Part shown: piece after piece, positions 8,383 to 16,953 of the stretch
Layout: the number at the start of each line of letters is the position of its first letter
How positions within the stretch are numbered: the stretch's first letter is position 1
DNA from: Endobacterium cereale
Lineage (GTDB): Bacteria; Pseudomonadota; Alphaproteobacteria; Rhizobiales; Rhizobiaceae
Reading direction: 5' to 3'
NCBI RefSeq assembly: GCF_009617585.1
Contig: NZ_WIXI01000044.1
Location: 248,001-312,000 of the forward strand
Length of the DNA: 64,000 nucleotides
Made by a program: the position numbers and the translations under genes
The notes under the pieces: model-generated
Database searches by the model: none
Seen by the model: only the letters and a program-made list of their open reading frames with translations
Told to the model about the DNA's origin: nothing

Positions 8383-9024
8383 CTATATGGTCGCCTGATT
8401 GCAGTTCGCACCGGAATTTCGGAAGCTGGCGAAGAGACGACGCACGCAGCCGCAGCCTTCCTTGTCTAGATCAAAATTGCGGCCGCCGAGCAGCCAGTCC
8501 CAGCAAATGCCTTTGATCATCCATTTGACGGCATGGCAGGCAGAGGCAGGCGTCCAGCCTGTGGCGAGCTTCCCGTTGGCCTCTGCGCGCCGTAGGATCT
8601 GTTCGAGCTGGCTGTTGTGAAGCTCTTCAAGCTCTTTCATCGCCTGCTGTACGGGGGCGAATTCCTCGGTGAAATTGGTGCGCAACAGGATGGTCAGCAT
8701 GCGCTGGCGCTGCTGGTCGGTCGCCATGACCTGCATCCATTCGCAGGCTGAATCCTCGATCATGGTCAGCGCATCCATGCCGCAGCAAGCGGGATCGCGC
8801 AGTTCCAGCATGTTCAGAAGAGGCAGCCGGAACGTGTTGTAAAGTTCGAGAAAAATGTCGGTCTTGCTATGGAAGTGCCAGTAGACGGCGCCGCGCGTGA
8901 CGCCTGCCGCTGCGGCAATCTCGTCGAGCGTGGTCGATCCGACGCCCTTTTCGAAAAACATTCTTTCGGCCGATTCGAGAATGGCCGCGCGTGTTTCCGC
9001 CGCCTCCGCTTTGGTCCGTCTCAT
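8383..9024 (-). CDS. TetR/AcrR-family repressor of the efflux operon, 213 aa
   Basis: The N-terminal 60 residues form a TetR helix-turn-helix (MRRTKAEAAETR... with GVTRGAVYWHF at the recognition helix), followed by a ligand-binding domain with several Cys. The ATG at 9024 is fixed by GGAGGAG a few bases upstream; the frame runs open to 9189 into acrB's tail. It is the third gene of an acrA-acrB-tetR transcript, an arrangement that makes the repressor subject to its own control. The likely operator is the 13-bp inverted repeat upstream of acrA (13567-13602). The C-terminal residues CGCVRRLF are typical of AcrR-like proteins in this clade, but the ligand is not predictable. Confidence 0.88.
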   Translation of the reverse strand: MRRTKAEAAETRAAILESAERMFFEKGVGSTTLDEIAAAAGVTRGAVYWHFHSKTDIFLELYNTFRLPLLNMLELRDPACCGMDALTMIEDSACEWMQVMATDQQRQRMLTILLRTNFTEEFAPVQQAMKELEELHNSQLEQILRRAEANGKLATGWTPASACHAVKWMIKGICWDWLLGGRNFDLDKEGCGCVRRLFASFRNSGANCNQATI

Positions 9025-9044
9025 TTCTCCTCCTTCCGCCGGTT

Positions 9045-9074
9045 TTCGGGGCGCTCTTTGAAGAGCGCCCCGAA
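9045..9074. terminator. strong hairpin between acrB and tetR
   Basis: Arms TTCGGGGCGCTCTT (9045-9058) and AAGAGCGCCCCGAA (9061-9074) are perfectly complementary. No T-run follows on the minus strand, so it may attenuate transcription or protect acrAB mRNA ends rather than end transcription fully. This would set tetR expression below that of acrAB. Confidence 0.5.
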
Positions 9075-9124
9075 CAACGATCCGACATTCGCCGTCAAGG
9101 AAACCCAGAGTTTCCGGTGACGTC

Positions 9125-12100
9125 TCAGTGTGCCGGGGTGGCGTCCTTTTCGTCCTTCTTTGCGGCTTCCAGCGGCTCCTTGCGGGCATCCTTGGAGAAC
9201 AGCCGCATGATGAAGACGAAGAAGGCCGGCACGAAGAAGATCGCCAGGATGGTGGCCGAGATCATGCCGCCGAGAACGCCGGTACCGATGGCGTTCTGGC
9301 TCGCCGCACTCGCGCCCGTCGCAATCGCCATCGGCACGACGCCGAGGGTGAAGGCGAGCGACGTCATCAGGATCGGACGGAAGCGCAGATGCGCTGCCTC
9401 GACGGTCGCGTCAAAGACGCTCTTGCCTTCGGCACGCAGATCCTTGGCGAACTCGATGATCAAAATGGCGTTTTTCGCCGACAGGCCGATGATGGTGATC
9501 AGGCCGACGAGGAAGTAGACGTCGTTGGGCATGCCGCGCAACGTGACGGCGGCAACCGAGCCGATAACGCCGAGCGGCACGACGAGCATGACCGACAGCG
9601 GGATCGACCAGCTTTCGTAAAGCGCCGACAGGAGCAGGAAGACGAACAGGATGGACAGCGCGATCAGCGCCGGTGCCTGTGAGCCCGACTGGATTTCCTG
9701 CAGCGACTGGCCGGTCCACTCATAACCGAAGCCGGTCGGCAACTGGTTGGCAAGACGCTCCATCTCGGCGATCGCGTCACCCGAGGAGTAGCCCGGACCG
9801 GCCTGACCGGCGATACGGATCGCCGGATAACCGTTATAGCCGATCACCTGCGAGGGACCGCGTACCCATTCCGCTGTGGCGAATGAGGACATCGGCACCA
9901 TGCCGCCGCTGGCGTTGCGAATGTTGAGCTTGAGAAGATCCTCGGTCTTCATGCGCTGGTTGCCTTCGGCCTGAACGGTGACGCGCTGCATGCGGCCATT
10001 GTTCGGGAAGTCGTTGACGTAGGAAGAGCCGAGGTTGGCGGTGATGGTGGAGTTGATGTCGGAGAAGGTGACGCCGAATGTGTTGGCTTTTTCGCGGTCG
10101 ATCAACAGGTTCACCTGGGCAGCGTCCGGCATGCCTTCGATACGCAGGCCGGCGAGCATCGGGCTTTTTGCCGCTTCCGCCATGATCTGATCACGCGCCG
10201 CACCGAGTGCCGCCTGACCCTGACCGGAACGGTCCTGCAGACGGAAGGTGAAGCCCGACGAGTTGCCGAGACCCTGAATGGGCGGCGGCGACAGCGAAAA
10301 GGCGATGGCATCGCGCAGGCCAAAAATCTGGCCGTTGATACGTCCGGCAATCGCATCGGCGGAATCTTCCGGCCCACGCTCATCCCAGTTTTTCAGGGTG
10401 ATGAAGGCGAGACCGGCATTCTGGCCGGAACCCGAGAAGGAGAAGCCGTTGATGGCGATGATGCGATCTACAGCCTTTTCCTTCAGTGCGATTTGCTCGA
10501 TCTGCGAAATGACTTCCGTCGTACGGTCGGTGCTGGCCTCAGCCGGTGCCTGAACGTCGACGATCAGGAAGCCCTGGTCCTCGTTCGGCAGGAACGAGCT
10601 CGGAAGCTGCATGTATGCCCAGCCGAGACCGATCAGCAGCGCGACATAGATGATCATGAAACGGCCGGACCGCTTGATGATCTTGGCGACGCCGCCGGAA
10701 TATCCATGCGACGCCTTGTCGAAGCCGCGGTTGAACATTCCGAACAGGCCCTTTTTGTCATGGTGATCATGAGCAACGGGCTTGAGGAACGAGGCGCAAA
10801 GCGCAGGAGTCAGTGACAGCGCAAGGAAGCCGGAGAACAGGATCGACACGACCATGGTCAGCGAGAACTGCTGATAGATGATGCCGACGGCGCCGGGGAA
10901 GAAGGCCATCGGAATGAACACGGCCGACAGGACCATGGTGATGCCGATGATGGCGCCGGAAATCTGGCCCATCGCCTTGCGGGTCGCTTCCTTCGGCGAC
11001 AGCTTTTCCTCGGCCATGATGCGTTCGACGTTTTCGACGACGACGATCGCGTCGTCAACGAGAATGCCGATCGCCAGAACCATGGCGAACATGGTCAAAA
11101 CGTTGATCGAGAAGCCGGCGACGAACATGATCGCGCAGGTGCCGAGCAGCGCCACCGGCACGACGAGCGCCGGAATGACCGTGTAACGGAAATTCTGCAA
11201 GAAGATGAACATCACCACGAAGACGAGGATCATCGCCTCGATCAGCGTGTGAATGACCTTTTCGATGGAAACCTGAACGAAGGGGCTGGTGTCATACGGG
11301 ACTTCGTACTGAACGCCGGCAGGGAAATATTCCTTCAGTTCCTCCATCACCTGCTTGACGCCTTCCGACGCTGCAAGCGCGTTGCCGGTGGGCGACAGCT
11401 GCAGGCCGATGGCAGCACTTGGCTTGCCGTTCAGGCGGGACGAGAAGTTGTAGCTTTCGGCACCCACTTCGACGCGGGCGACGTCGCGAAGCCGCACCGA
11501 CGAACCGTCGGGATTGGCACGCAGCACGATCGCGCCAAACTGTTCGGGATCGGTCAACTGGCCCTGAACGTTGATCGTCGCGGAAATCTGCTGGCCGATC
11601 GGGTTCGGGGTGGCGCCGATGCGGCCGGCTGCAACCTGTGCGTTCTGCGCGGTGATAGCGGCAGTGACGTCAGCGGCGGTCAGGCTGAGGCCAACCATCT
11701 TGTCAGGGTCCATCCAGATACGCATGGAGCGCTGGCTGGCGAACAGCTGGGCAGAACCGATGCCAGGCACGCGGCGCAATTCGCCGATGACGTTGCGCTG
11801 CAAGTAGTCACCGAGGCCGATGGCGTCAGTCTGGCCGTCTGTCGACGTCAGCGACACGACCATCAGGAACGACGTGCCGGCCTGTTCGACGCGCACACCT
11901 TGGGAGGTGACGGCGCCCGGCAGGCGTGGTTCGGCGCGGGCGATACGGTTCTGCACCTCAACCTGGGCTTCACCGATATTGGTGCCCGGCGCGAAGGTAA
12001 CGTTGATCGACACACGACCGGAGGATTCCGACTGCGATTCGAAGTAGATGAGGCCCGGAACGCCGTTCAGTTCCTCTTCGATCGGGCGTGTGACGCCCTG

Positions 12101-12274
12101 ATAGATGTCTTCGGGCGAAGCGCCGGGATAATTGGTGGAAATGGTGATCTGCGGCGGCGCGACATTCGGATACTGCGCGATCGGCAGCATCGGAATGGCG
12201 ATCACGCCAGCCAGCATGATGAAGATTGCAACGACCCACGCAAAGATGGGCCGTTCGATGAAGAAACGTGCCAT
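9125..12274 (-). CDS. acrB: RND multidrug efflux transporter, AcrB/MexB type (HAE1), 1049 aa
   Basis: Inner-membrane proton-driven pump subunit of a tripartite exporter. The start MARFFIERPIFAWVVAIFIM and the length of 1049 residues are those of AcrB/MexB. Twelve membrane segments and two large periplasmic loops are evident; the proton-relay Asp pair is in GILVDDAIVVVEN and the partner Lys in SAKNAILIIEFAK. It follows acrA by 12 bases on the same strand. No outer-membrane TolC-type gene is in the window, so a channel from elsewhere must be used. Substrates cannot be inferred. Related Agrobacterium pumps include AmeB and IfeB; this may be one of these or a third system. Confidence 0.93.
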   Translation of the reverse strand: MARFFIERPIFAWVVAIFIMLAGVIAIPMLPIAQYPNVAPPQITISTNYPGASPEDIYQGVTRPIEEELNGVPGLIYFESQSESSGRVSINVTFAPGTNIGEAQVEVQNRIARAEPRLPGAVTSQGVRVEQAGTSFLMVVSLTSTDGQTDAIGLGDYLQRNVIGELRRVPGIGSAQLFASQRSMRIWMDPDKMVGLSLTAADVTAAITAQNAQVAAGRIGATPNPIGQQISATINVQGQLTDPEQFGAIVLRANPDGSSVRLRDVARVEVGAESYNFSSRLNGKPSAAIGLQLSPTGNALAASEGVKQVMEELKEYFPAGVQYEVPYDTSPFVQVSIEKVIHTLIEAMILVFVVMFIFLQNFRYTVIPALVVPVALLGTCAIMFVAGFSINVLTMFAMVLAIGILVDDAIVVVENVERIMAEEKLSPKEATRKAMGQISGAIIGITMVLSAVFIPMAFFPGAVGIIYQQFSLTMVVSILFSGFLALSLTPALCASFLKPVAHDHHDKKGLFGMFNRGFDKASHGYSGGVAKIIKRSGRFMIIYVALLIGLGWAYMQLPSSFLPNEDQGFLIVDVQAPAEASTDRTTEVISQIEQIALKEKAVDRIIAINGFSFSGSGQNAGLAFITLKNWDERGPEDSADAIAGRINGQIFGLRDAIAFSLSPPPIQGLGNSSGFTFRLQDRSGQGQAALGAARDQIMAEAAKSPMLAGLRIEGMPDAAQVNLLIDREKANTFGVTFSDINSTITANLGSSYVNDFPNNGRMQRVTVQAEGNQRMKTEDLLKLNIRNASGGMVPMSSFATAEWVRGPSQVIGYNGYPAIRIAGQAGPGYSSGDAIAEMERLANQLPTGFGYEWTGQSLQEIQSGSQAPALIALSILFVFLLLSALYESWSIPLSVMLVVPLGVIGSVAAVTLRGMPNDVYFLVGLITIIGLSAKNAILIIEFAKDLRAEGKSVFDATVEAAHLRFRPILMTSLAFTLGVVPMAIATGASAASQNAIGTGVLGGMISATILAIFFVPAFFVFIMRLFSKDARKEPLEAAKKDEKDATPAH

Positions 12275-12286
12275 GAAACGGGATCC

Positions 12287-13552
12287 TTACTGCTTGGCGG
12301 GCTCGGCCGGCTTTTCGGCGTTGTCGGGCTTTTCAGCGTTATCAGACTTGGCAGCGTCGCCCTGATTGGCACCGTCCGCAGTCTGTTCAGTCGCGGGCTT
12401 TTCCGGCGACCATGGCTGCGGCTTGACGGTGGCGCCAGCGCCGGTCTTCTGGAAACCGTCGACGATGACGCGATCACCAGCCTTCAGACCCTGCGGAATG
12501 ACCCAGCGGTCACCAAGTGCACGACCGACAGTAACCTGGCGCTGCTCGACCTTGTCTTCCGCGCCAACGACGAGAAGGCTGGCCTTGCCGCCGGCATCAC
12601 GCTGGATGGCCTGCTGCGGAACCGCAAACGTGTCGCGCTCCAGACCCTGCTCGATCGAAACACGAACATACATGCCTGGCAGAAGGTCGCCATCCGGATT
12701 GGGGAATTCGCCACGCATGGTGACCTGACCGGTGGTCTCGTCAACCGCAGCTTCTGAGAACAGAAGGCGGCCTTCCTGCGGATACTTTGTACCGTCGTCC
12801 AGCATCAGTTGTGCCTTGGCCTCATTCGGGCCGGTCATCAGCTTGCCGTTCTGAAGAGCGCGGCGCAAGCGAACGAGATCGGCAGCCGGCTGGGTGAAGT
12901 CGGCATAGATCGGGTCGAGCTGCTGGATGGTGGCGAGGTTTTCCGAGCCGGTGGCGCTGACCAGCGCACCTTCGGTGATCAGCGCGCGGCCGATGCGACC
13001 GGAAATCGGCGCAGTGACATTGGCATATTGCAGGCTGAGTTTTGCCGACGCGACGCCGGCACGAGCCACCTGAACCTGAGCGTCAGACTGTGCAAGCTGC
13101 GCGACGGCGGTGTCGAATTCGGCGCGGGAAGCGACATTCGATTTGCTTAGCTGGGTCTGGCGGTCAGCTGTCTGGCGGGCCTGCAACTGCTGGGCTTCGG
13201 CGCTGCGCAAAGTTGCTTCGGCACGGTCGAGCTCGACCTGAAACGGCGCCGGGTCGATGCGGTAAAGTACATCGCCTTCCTTGACGAGCGAGCCCTGTTC
13301 GAACACGCGCTCGACGATGATGCCGGAAATGCGCGGGCGCACTTCGGCAAGCCGTGTCGGGGCGATACGGCCCGGCAGTTCGCTGTTGATCGGCAGCGTT
13401 TCCGGCTGAACGGTGATGACGCCGACAGCAGACGGCGGACGGGCAGGGGGCGCTCCAGCCGCCTGATCTTCCTTCTGGCAGGCGGCAAGGACGGACAGGC
13501 TGGCAATCAACAGACCAGCGACGGGCAGTTTCATTCGCATAGAGAACCCCAT
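12287..13552 (-). CDS. acrA: RND efflux periplasmic adaptor lipoprotein, AcrA type, 421 aa
   Basis: Membrane-fusion protein that bridges the AcrB-like pump and an outer-membrane channel. The N-terminus has a hydrophobic segment ending in a lipobox (LSVLAAC), so the mature protein should be lipid-anchored from that Cys. Barrel-sandwich/lipoyl halves (EVRPRISGIIVERV and ANVTAPISGRIGRALI) flank an alpha-helical hairpin, then a beta-barrel domain; the C-terminal 40 residues are an unusual Glu/Lys/Pro/Asn-rich tail (NAEKPDNAEKPAEPAKQ). The first ATG at 13552 is used; an internal ATG at 13540 with GGGG ahead of it is equally possible. It is the first gene of the operon, just downstream of the operator-like palindrome. 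Confidence 0.92.
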   Translation of the reverse strand: MGFSMRMKLPVAGLLIASLSVLAACQKEDQAAGAPPARPPSAVGVITVQPETLPINSELPGRIAPTRLAEVRPRISGIIVERVFEQGSLVKEGDVLYRIDPAPFQVELDRAEATLRSAEAQQLQARQTADRQTQLSKSNVASRAEFDTAVAQLAQSDAQVQVARAGVASAKLSLQYANVTAPISGRIGRALITEGALVSATGSENLATIQQLDPIYADFTQPAADLVRLRRALQNGKLMTGPNEAKAQLMLDDGTKYPQEGRLLFSEAAVDETTGQVTMRGEFPNPDGDLLPGMYVRVSIEQGLERDTFAVPQQAIQRDAGGKASLLVVGAEDKVEQRQVTVGRALGDRWVIPQGLKAGDRVIVDGFQKTGAGATVKPQPWSPEKPATEQTADGANQGDAAKSDNAEKPDNAEKPAEPAKQ

Positions 13553-13566
13553 GGACCCAAAGACGG

Positions 13567-13602
13567 CAATTTTACATACGTGTTAGTCTGTATGTAAAAT
13601 TG
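13567..13602. promoter_or_regulatory. TetR/AcrR operator upstream of acrA
   Basis: Perfect 13-bp arms CAATTTTACATAC (13567-13579) and GTATGTAAAATTG (13590-13602) are separated by 10 bases. The inner half-sites TACATAC...GTATGTA with a 10-base spacer match, as recalled, the layout of the Escherichia coli AcrR box. It begins 15 bases upstream of the acrA start, where a bound repressor would block transcription. The symmetry is seen; binding by the tetR product is inference. Confidence 0.8.
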
Positions 13603-13790
13603 CTGCAAGGCAACATTTGCGTGATGTTAAGTTTCCGGCCTCCGAAGAGCCGAATCAGGCTTGTCGAATTGTGTGCTCGCCGGATGGTGGCGACGCAACG
13701 TCGAACATGGGGTGTCGGTTCCACTGCGACGAAGTTGCGCGGAGAATCGTGAACGATAGGGGAGTGTATTTCAGGGAATGCAGAGGACGT

Positions 13791-14423
13791 TCAGTTCGCC
13801 GATACGCTGCGATTCTTCAGGATGCGCATAATCCGCGTGTCGAAATTCTTCGATTCTACCATGTCGAAGCGAATTTGTTCGCGGTCATGCGCCTCGATCG
13901 CATCACGGCTGATGTCGCCCACGCGCGCTTCCAGAATATCGCAATTGTTTGCCGGGCGGATGGCCAGCAGCCTAGCCTCCAGACTGCGAGCGTGGGTGCG
14001 GGCAATCTCGGCGTGGCGTTCCTCATGGCGTTTGATATCGGCCGAAAGAGCATCCCAGATACGGGCCAGATTTCCCGTGGCTGCACCGCGATTGCGCCAG
14101 CGCGGCAGGATGATGTGAGTGCGTACCGTGACCTTGACGGCACCGATGGAGCAGCGGCCGCCGCGCTCTACATAACTGACTTCGCCGCCGAACTTGATTT
14201 CCGTGGCGCCCGGGTGTCGTGCACCGGTGTGGCGGGTGAGAGGGCCGCGACGTTCGAGTTCCGAATCGAGCTCTTCAGCCGTCTTGCCGCCGATGGAAAA
14301 GTAGGAATAGGTTTTGCTGACGACAGGCTGCGCGGCAAGCGGTGCCGTCAGGCCTAGGAGGAGCATCAGGGTCGTGACTGTTTTCGGAATTGGCACCCGG
14401 GGCGAACGGCGAAAGCTGCGCAT
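13791..14423 (-). CDS. secreted DUF922-type putative zinc protease, 210 aa
   Basis: The N-terminus MRSFRRSPRVPIPKTVTTLM leads into a hydrophobic segment ending APLAAQP, a signal peptide. The mature part resembles DUF922 proteins: a beta-rich front (KTYSYFSIGGKTAEEL) and a helix carrying RHEERHAEIA, an HExxH-like zinc motif. The family is annotated as putative Zn-dependent proteases, but activity is little established. The ATG at 14423 is chosen because it starts the signal peptide; the frame is open to 14525. It diverges from folP with 110 bases between starts and has no functional link to it. Confidence 0.75.
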   Translation of the reverse strand: MRSFRRSPRVPIPKTVTTLMLLLGLTAPLAAQPVVSKTYSYFSIGGKTAEELDSELERRGPLTRHTGARHPGATEIKFGGEVSYVERGGRCSIGAVKVTVRTHIILPRWRNRGAATGNLARIWDALSADIKRHEERHAEIARTHARSLEARLLAIRPANNCDILEARVGDISRDAIEAHDREQIRFDMVESKNFDTRIMRILKNRSVSAN

Positions 14424-14533
14424 CAATGGTATTCTCGGGTGCTGGCAGATTGAACTGGGGCAAAGCTTGGGGCATAGCCCTGCCAAGCGCAACAGAAGCT
14501 GCGCAATTTCACGTGCAAAAAGCAAGGATTGGG

Positions 14534-15439
14534 ATGACCGTGAGTCTCCTCGGCAACAGCGTTTCCGGCAATAGCGTATGGCAGGTCGGCTCTGGTCGAT
14601 CGCTGGATCTGGATGCCGGTGGCCATCTGATGGCGATCGTAAACGTCACGCCGGACAGTTTTTCCGATGGCGGGCGGCATGACAGCATCGAGGAGGCGGT
14701 GGCGCATGCGAAGGCATGTATCGCCGAGGGTGCAACCATTATCGATATCGGCGGGGAATCGACGCGGCCGGGAGCCGAGCCCGTCAGCGAGGCGGAGGAA
14801 AAGAGCCGCGTGCTGCCGGTGATCGAACGGCTCGCCGCCGAGACGGATGTGCTGATTTCCATCGACACCTATCGCGGTGGGACGGCGCGTGCGGCGATAG
14901 CGGCAGGCGCGCATATCATCAACGACGTGTATGGCTTGAGCTACGATCCCTCGATTGCCGACATTGCAGCCGAAACCGGGGCAGGGCTTTGCATCATGCA
15001 TACGGGGCGCGGTCGCGAGGCGGAAAAACGGCCGGATGTTATCGACGATCAATTTCGGTTCTTCACAAAGGCGCTGGCAACTGCCGAGGCCGCCGGTGTC
15101 AACAGAAACGCGATCATGCTCGATCCGGGTTTTGGTTTTGCCAAGTCTCGTGAAGAGGAAACGGAACTGATGGCGCGCTTTGCCGAGCTGCATGCACTGG
15201 AACTACCGTTTCTGATCGGCACGTCTCGCAAACGTTTCATCGGTACCATGACCGGCCGCGAACGCGCCGATGAGCGCGATGTCGGAACCGCGGCGACAAC
15301 CGCCGTTTTGAGGCTCGCGGGTGCGCATGTTTTCAGGGTTCATAACGTGGCTGCCAATCGCGATGCGCTCCGCGTGGCGGATGCGATCCTTTCGGCACAA
15401 AATACCGGAAGCCGGGTTGGCGCGGAGACAAGGTCATGA
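14534..15439 (+). CDS. folP: dihydropteroate synthase, 301 aa
   Basis: Joins 4-aminobenzoate to dihydropterin pyrophosphate to give dihydropteroate, the sulfonamide target. Motifs visible: IVNVTPDSFSDGG near the start, IDIGGESTRPGA for pterin binding, and LIGTSRKRFIG near the end. The ATG at 14534 (MTVSLLGNSVSG) has AAGGA 6 bases upstream; the frame is open to 14390 without a better site. Its stop overlaps the folB start by 4 bases, so folP-folB-folK are probably translationally coupled. Length is slightly over the usual 270-290 because of an N-terminal extension of about 25 residues. Confidence 0.95.
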   Translation: MTVSLLGNSVSGNSVWQVGSGRSLDLDAGGHLMAIVNVTPDSFSDGGRHDSIEEAVAHAKACIAEGATIIDIGGESTRPGAEPVSEAEEKSRVLPVIERLAAETDVLISIDTYRGGTARAAIAAGAHIINDVYGLSYDPSIADIAAETGAGLCIMHTGRGREAEKRPDVIDDQFRFFTKALATAEAAGVNRNAIMLDPGFGFAKSREEETELMARFAELHALELPFLIGTSRKRFIGTMTGRERADERDVGTAATTAVLRLAGAHVFRVHNVAANRDALRVADAILSAQNTGSRVGAETRS

Positions 15440-15801
15440 CGCTCTATACGATCTATCTGAAGAACTGTTCGTTTTTTGCGCGCCATGGTGTGCTGAGCGA
15501 GGAAGAAAGGCTCGGCCAGCGTTTCTTTGTCGATGCCGAACTGGAGGTCGAGGGCGGCGAGGCGCTACAGAGCGACCAGATCGACGACACCGTTCATTAC
15601 GGTATTGCCTTCGAGGTGATCGAGGAGGTGGTGACCGGTCAGCGCCGTTATCTGATCGAGGCCTTAGCGCGCGATATCGCGCTGGCGCTCTGCAAACGTT
15701 TTCCGCAGATCAGGCGCGCCGCAATTGCCGTGCGCAAGCCGAGCGTGCCGATCCCCGGCATTCTCGATTATGTGGAGGTGCGTATTGAGCACCGCCCCTG
15801 A
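15436..15801 (+). CDS. folB: dihydroneopterin aldolase, 121 aa
   Basis: Converts 7,8-dihydroneopterin to 6-hydroxymethyl-dihydropterin and glycolaldehyde in folate synthesis. The protein has the family length and the pattern LKNCSFFARHGVLSEE at the N-terminus (cytosolic; acts as an octamer in known cases), TVHYGIAFEVIEEVV in the middle and VRKPSVPIPGILDYVEV near the end. It overlaps folP by ATGA and folK by 17 bases, making a compact three-gene unit that supplies successive steps of one pathway. Confidence 0.95.
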   Translation: MTLYTIYLKNCSFFARHGVLSEEERLGQRFFVDAELEVEGGEALQSDQIDDTVHYGIAFEVIEEVVTGQRRYLIEALARDIALALCKRFPQIRRAAIAVRKPSVPIPGILDYVEVRIEHRP

Positions 15802-16306
15802 TGCTGTGTGGACGAGCGCAACACTCGGGCTCGGTGGCAATATAGGTGATCCGAAAGAGGCGATGGCGGAGGCCCTGCGCTTGCTGGACGGTCGCGGTGA
15901 TTGCCGTGTGCTCGCCGTGTCGAAACTCTACGTGACCCCACCTTGGGGCAGGACCGATCAGGCGGATTTTTTCAATTGCTGCGCATTGATCGATACCACG
16001 CTTGCGGCGGAGGATCTGCTTGCAACCGGTCTTTCAATCGAAAAAGGCATGAAGCGGGAAAGGCTGGAGCGCTGGGGTCCGCGCACCATCGATATCGATG
16101 TGTTGACCTATGGCGATGTCGAGCGCGATACGCAGCCGTTGCAACTGCCGCATCCACGCATGACGGAACGTGCCTTCGTGCTGATGCCGCTGGCCGATAT
16201 CGCGGCCGATCTCATGGTAAAGGGCAGGCCGGTGTCATCCTGGCTTGCCCTTGTGAATGCCGATGGTATCACCGTCGCGGACGAAAACCGCGACTGGTGG
16301 AGATGA
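15785..16306 (+). CDS. folK: 2-amino-4-hydroxy-6-hydroxymethyldihydropteridine pyrophosphokinase, 173 aa
   Basis: Transfers pyrophosphate from ATP to hydroxymethyl-dihydropterin, making the substrate of FolP. The HPPK signature RWGPRTIDIDVLTYGD and an N-terminal LGLGGNIGDP are present. The start is probably the TTG at 15785, inside folB, with GGAGG about 6 bases upstream; a GTG at 15806 is the alternative. The ATG farther upstream at 15725 lies deep in folB and has no site. Its stop abuts that of the convergent minus-strand gene with no gap (TGATCA shared). Confidence 0.93.
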   Translation: MSTAPDAVWTSATLGLGGNIGDPKEAMAEALRLLDGRGDCRVLAVSKLYVTPPWGRTDQADFFNCCALIDTTLAAEDLLATGLSIEKGMKRERLERWGPRTIDIDVLTYGDVERDTQPLQLPHPRMTERAFVLMPLADIAADLMVKGRPVSSWLALVNADGITVADENRDWWR

Positions 16307-16861
16307 TCATTTCTTGATCGAGCCGACGGCCATCTGGTCGAGGTCGCGGGTGAGAGTCATGCCGATGACCGGGATCATCTGCTCTTCCACCTTCACCGAA
16401 ATGGTGATGTTCATATCGTTATCGCTTTTCATGCTGGCGACCATGGCACCATTGAGCTTGGCGCGATTGATGCCGAGAACGATGCGTTCGCCATTGAGCG
16501 AGCCGGTGGTGATGTCGAGGCCCTTGCCCTCGGCGCCATCGAGAAACTTGCCGGTGTAACCCTTGGCAGTCTTGATGATGGTGGCGTTCATCGGCTGCTT
16601 GAAGACGCCGACGCGGCAGGTGCCGTCGAGTTTCAGGCCTGCATCGCCATCGTTGGTGGCTTCACCGATCAGATTGCAGGTGAACTTGGTGCCCTTGTAT
16701 TTGCCGGCGACGATTTCACCAGGACCTTTCCAGCTACCCGCGGCGCTTTCGAAAAAGACCTGATCGCGCGAAGCGGCGTCAGCCTCAGGAGCCATCGCGA
16801 CCGTGGCGACGGAGATGGCGACGGCAAAGCCACCGAACAGCGAGAAGATGCGCGAAACCAT
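16307..16861 (-). CDS. periplasmic protein of unknown function, 184 aa
   Basis: A clear signal peptide (MVSRIFSLFGGFAVAISVAT... APEADAA) precedes about 155 residues of beta-rich sequence with two Cys (TKFTCNLIGEA and LDGTCRVG) that may form a disulfide. GSWKGPGEIVAGKYKG and the rest of the pattern suggest a lipocalin-like or small-ligand-binding barrel, but no family was recognised. It has no operon partner on its right, where it abuts folK end to end; ycjF is 92 bases upstream on the same strand. Real because of the signal peptide and codon use. Confidence 0.75.
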   Translation of the reverse strand: MVSRIFSLFGGFAVAISVATVAMAPEADAASRDQVFFESAAGSWKGPGEIVAGKYKGTKFTCNLIGEATNDGDAGLKLDGTCRVGVFKQPMNATIIKTAKGYTGKFLDGAEGKGLDITTGSLNGERIVLGINRAKLNGAMVASMKSDNDMNITISVKVEEQMIPVIGMTLTRDLDQMAVGSIKK

Positions 16862-16902
16862 TCAAAAAATCCCTGGCAAAGGCCAACTGGTAGAGCCCGC
16901 AA

Positions 16903-16922
16903 ATTAACGGAGGATGGTTAAT
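16903..16922. promoter_or_regulatory. ATTAAC-N8-GTTAAT dyad
   Basis: A small perfect inverted repeat lies between ycjF and the periplasmic-protein gene, about 40 bases upstream of the latter's start. TTAA half-sites resemble CtrA sites but the spacing (10 bases between TTAA cores) does not fit TTAA-N7-TTAA. Role unknown. Confidence 0.3.
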
Positions 16923-16953
16923 GAGTGGTTTCTTTTGGTTGAGGCAAGCTGTG

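Noticed and set aside
11249-12757. 502-codon + strand frame opposite acrB and acrA
   Set aside because: Antisense shadow; spans the boundary of two real genes.
16903-16922. CtrA binding site
   Set aside because: TTAA cores are 10 bases apart rather than the 7 needed.
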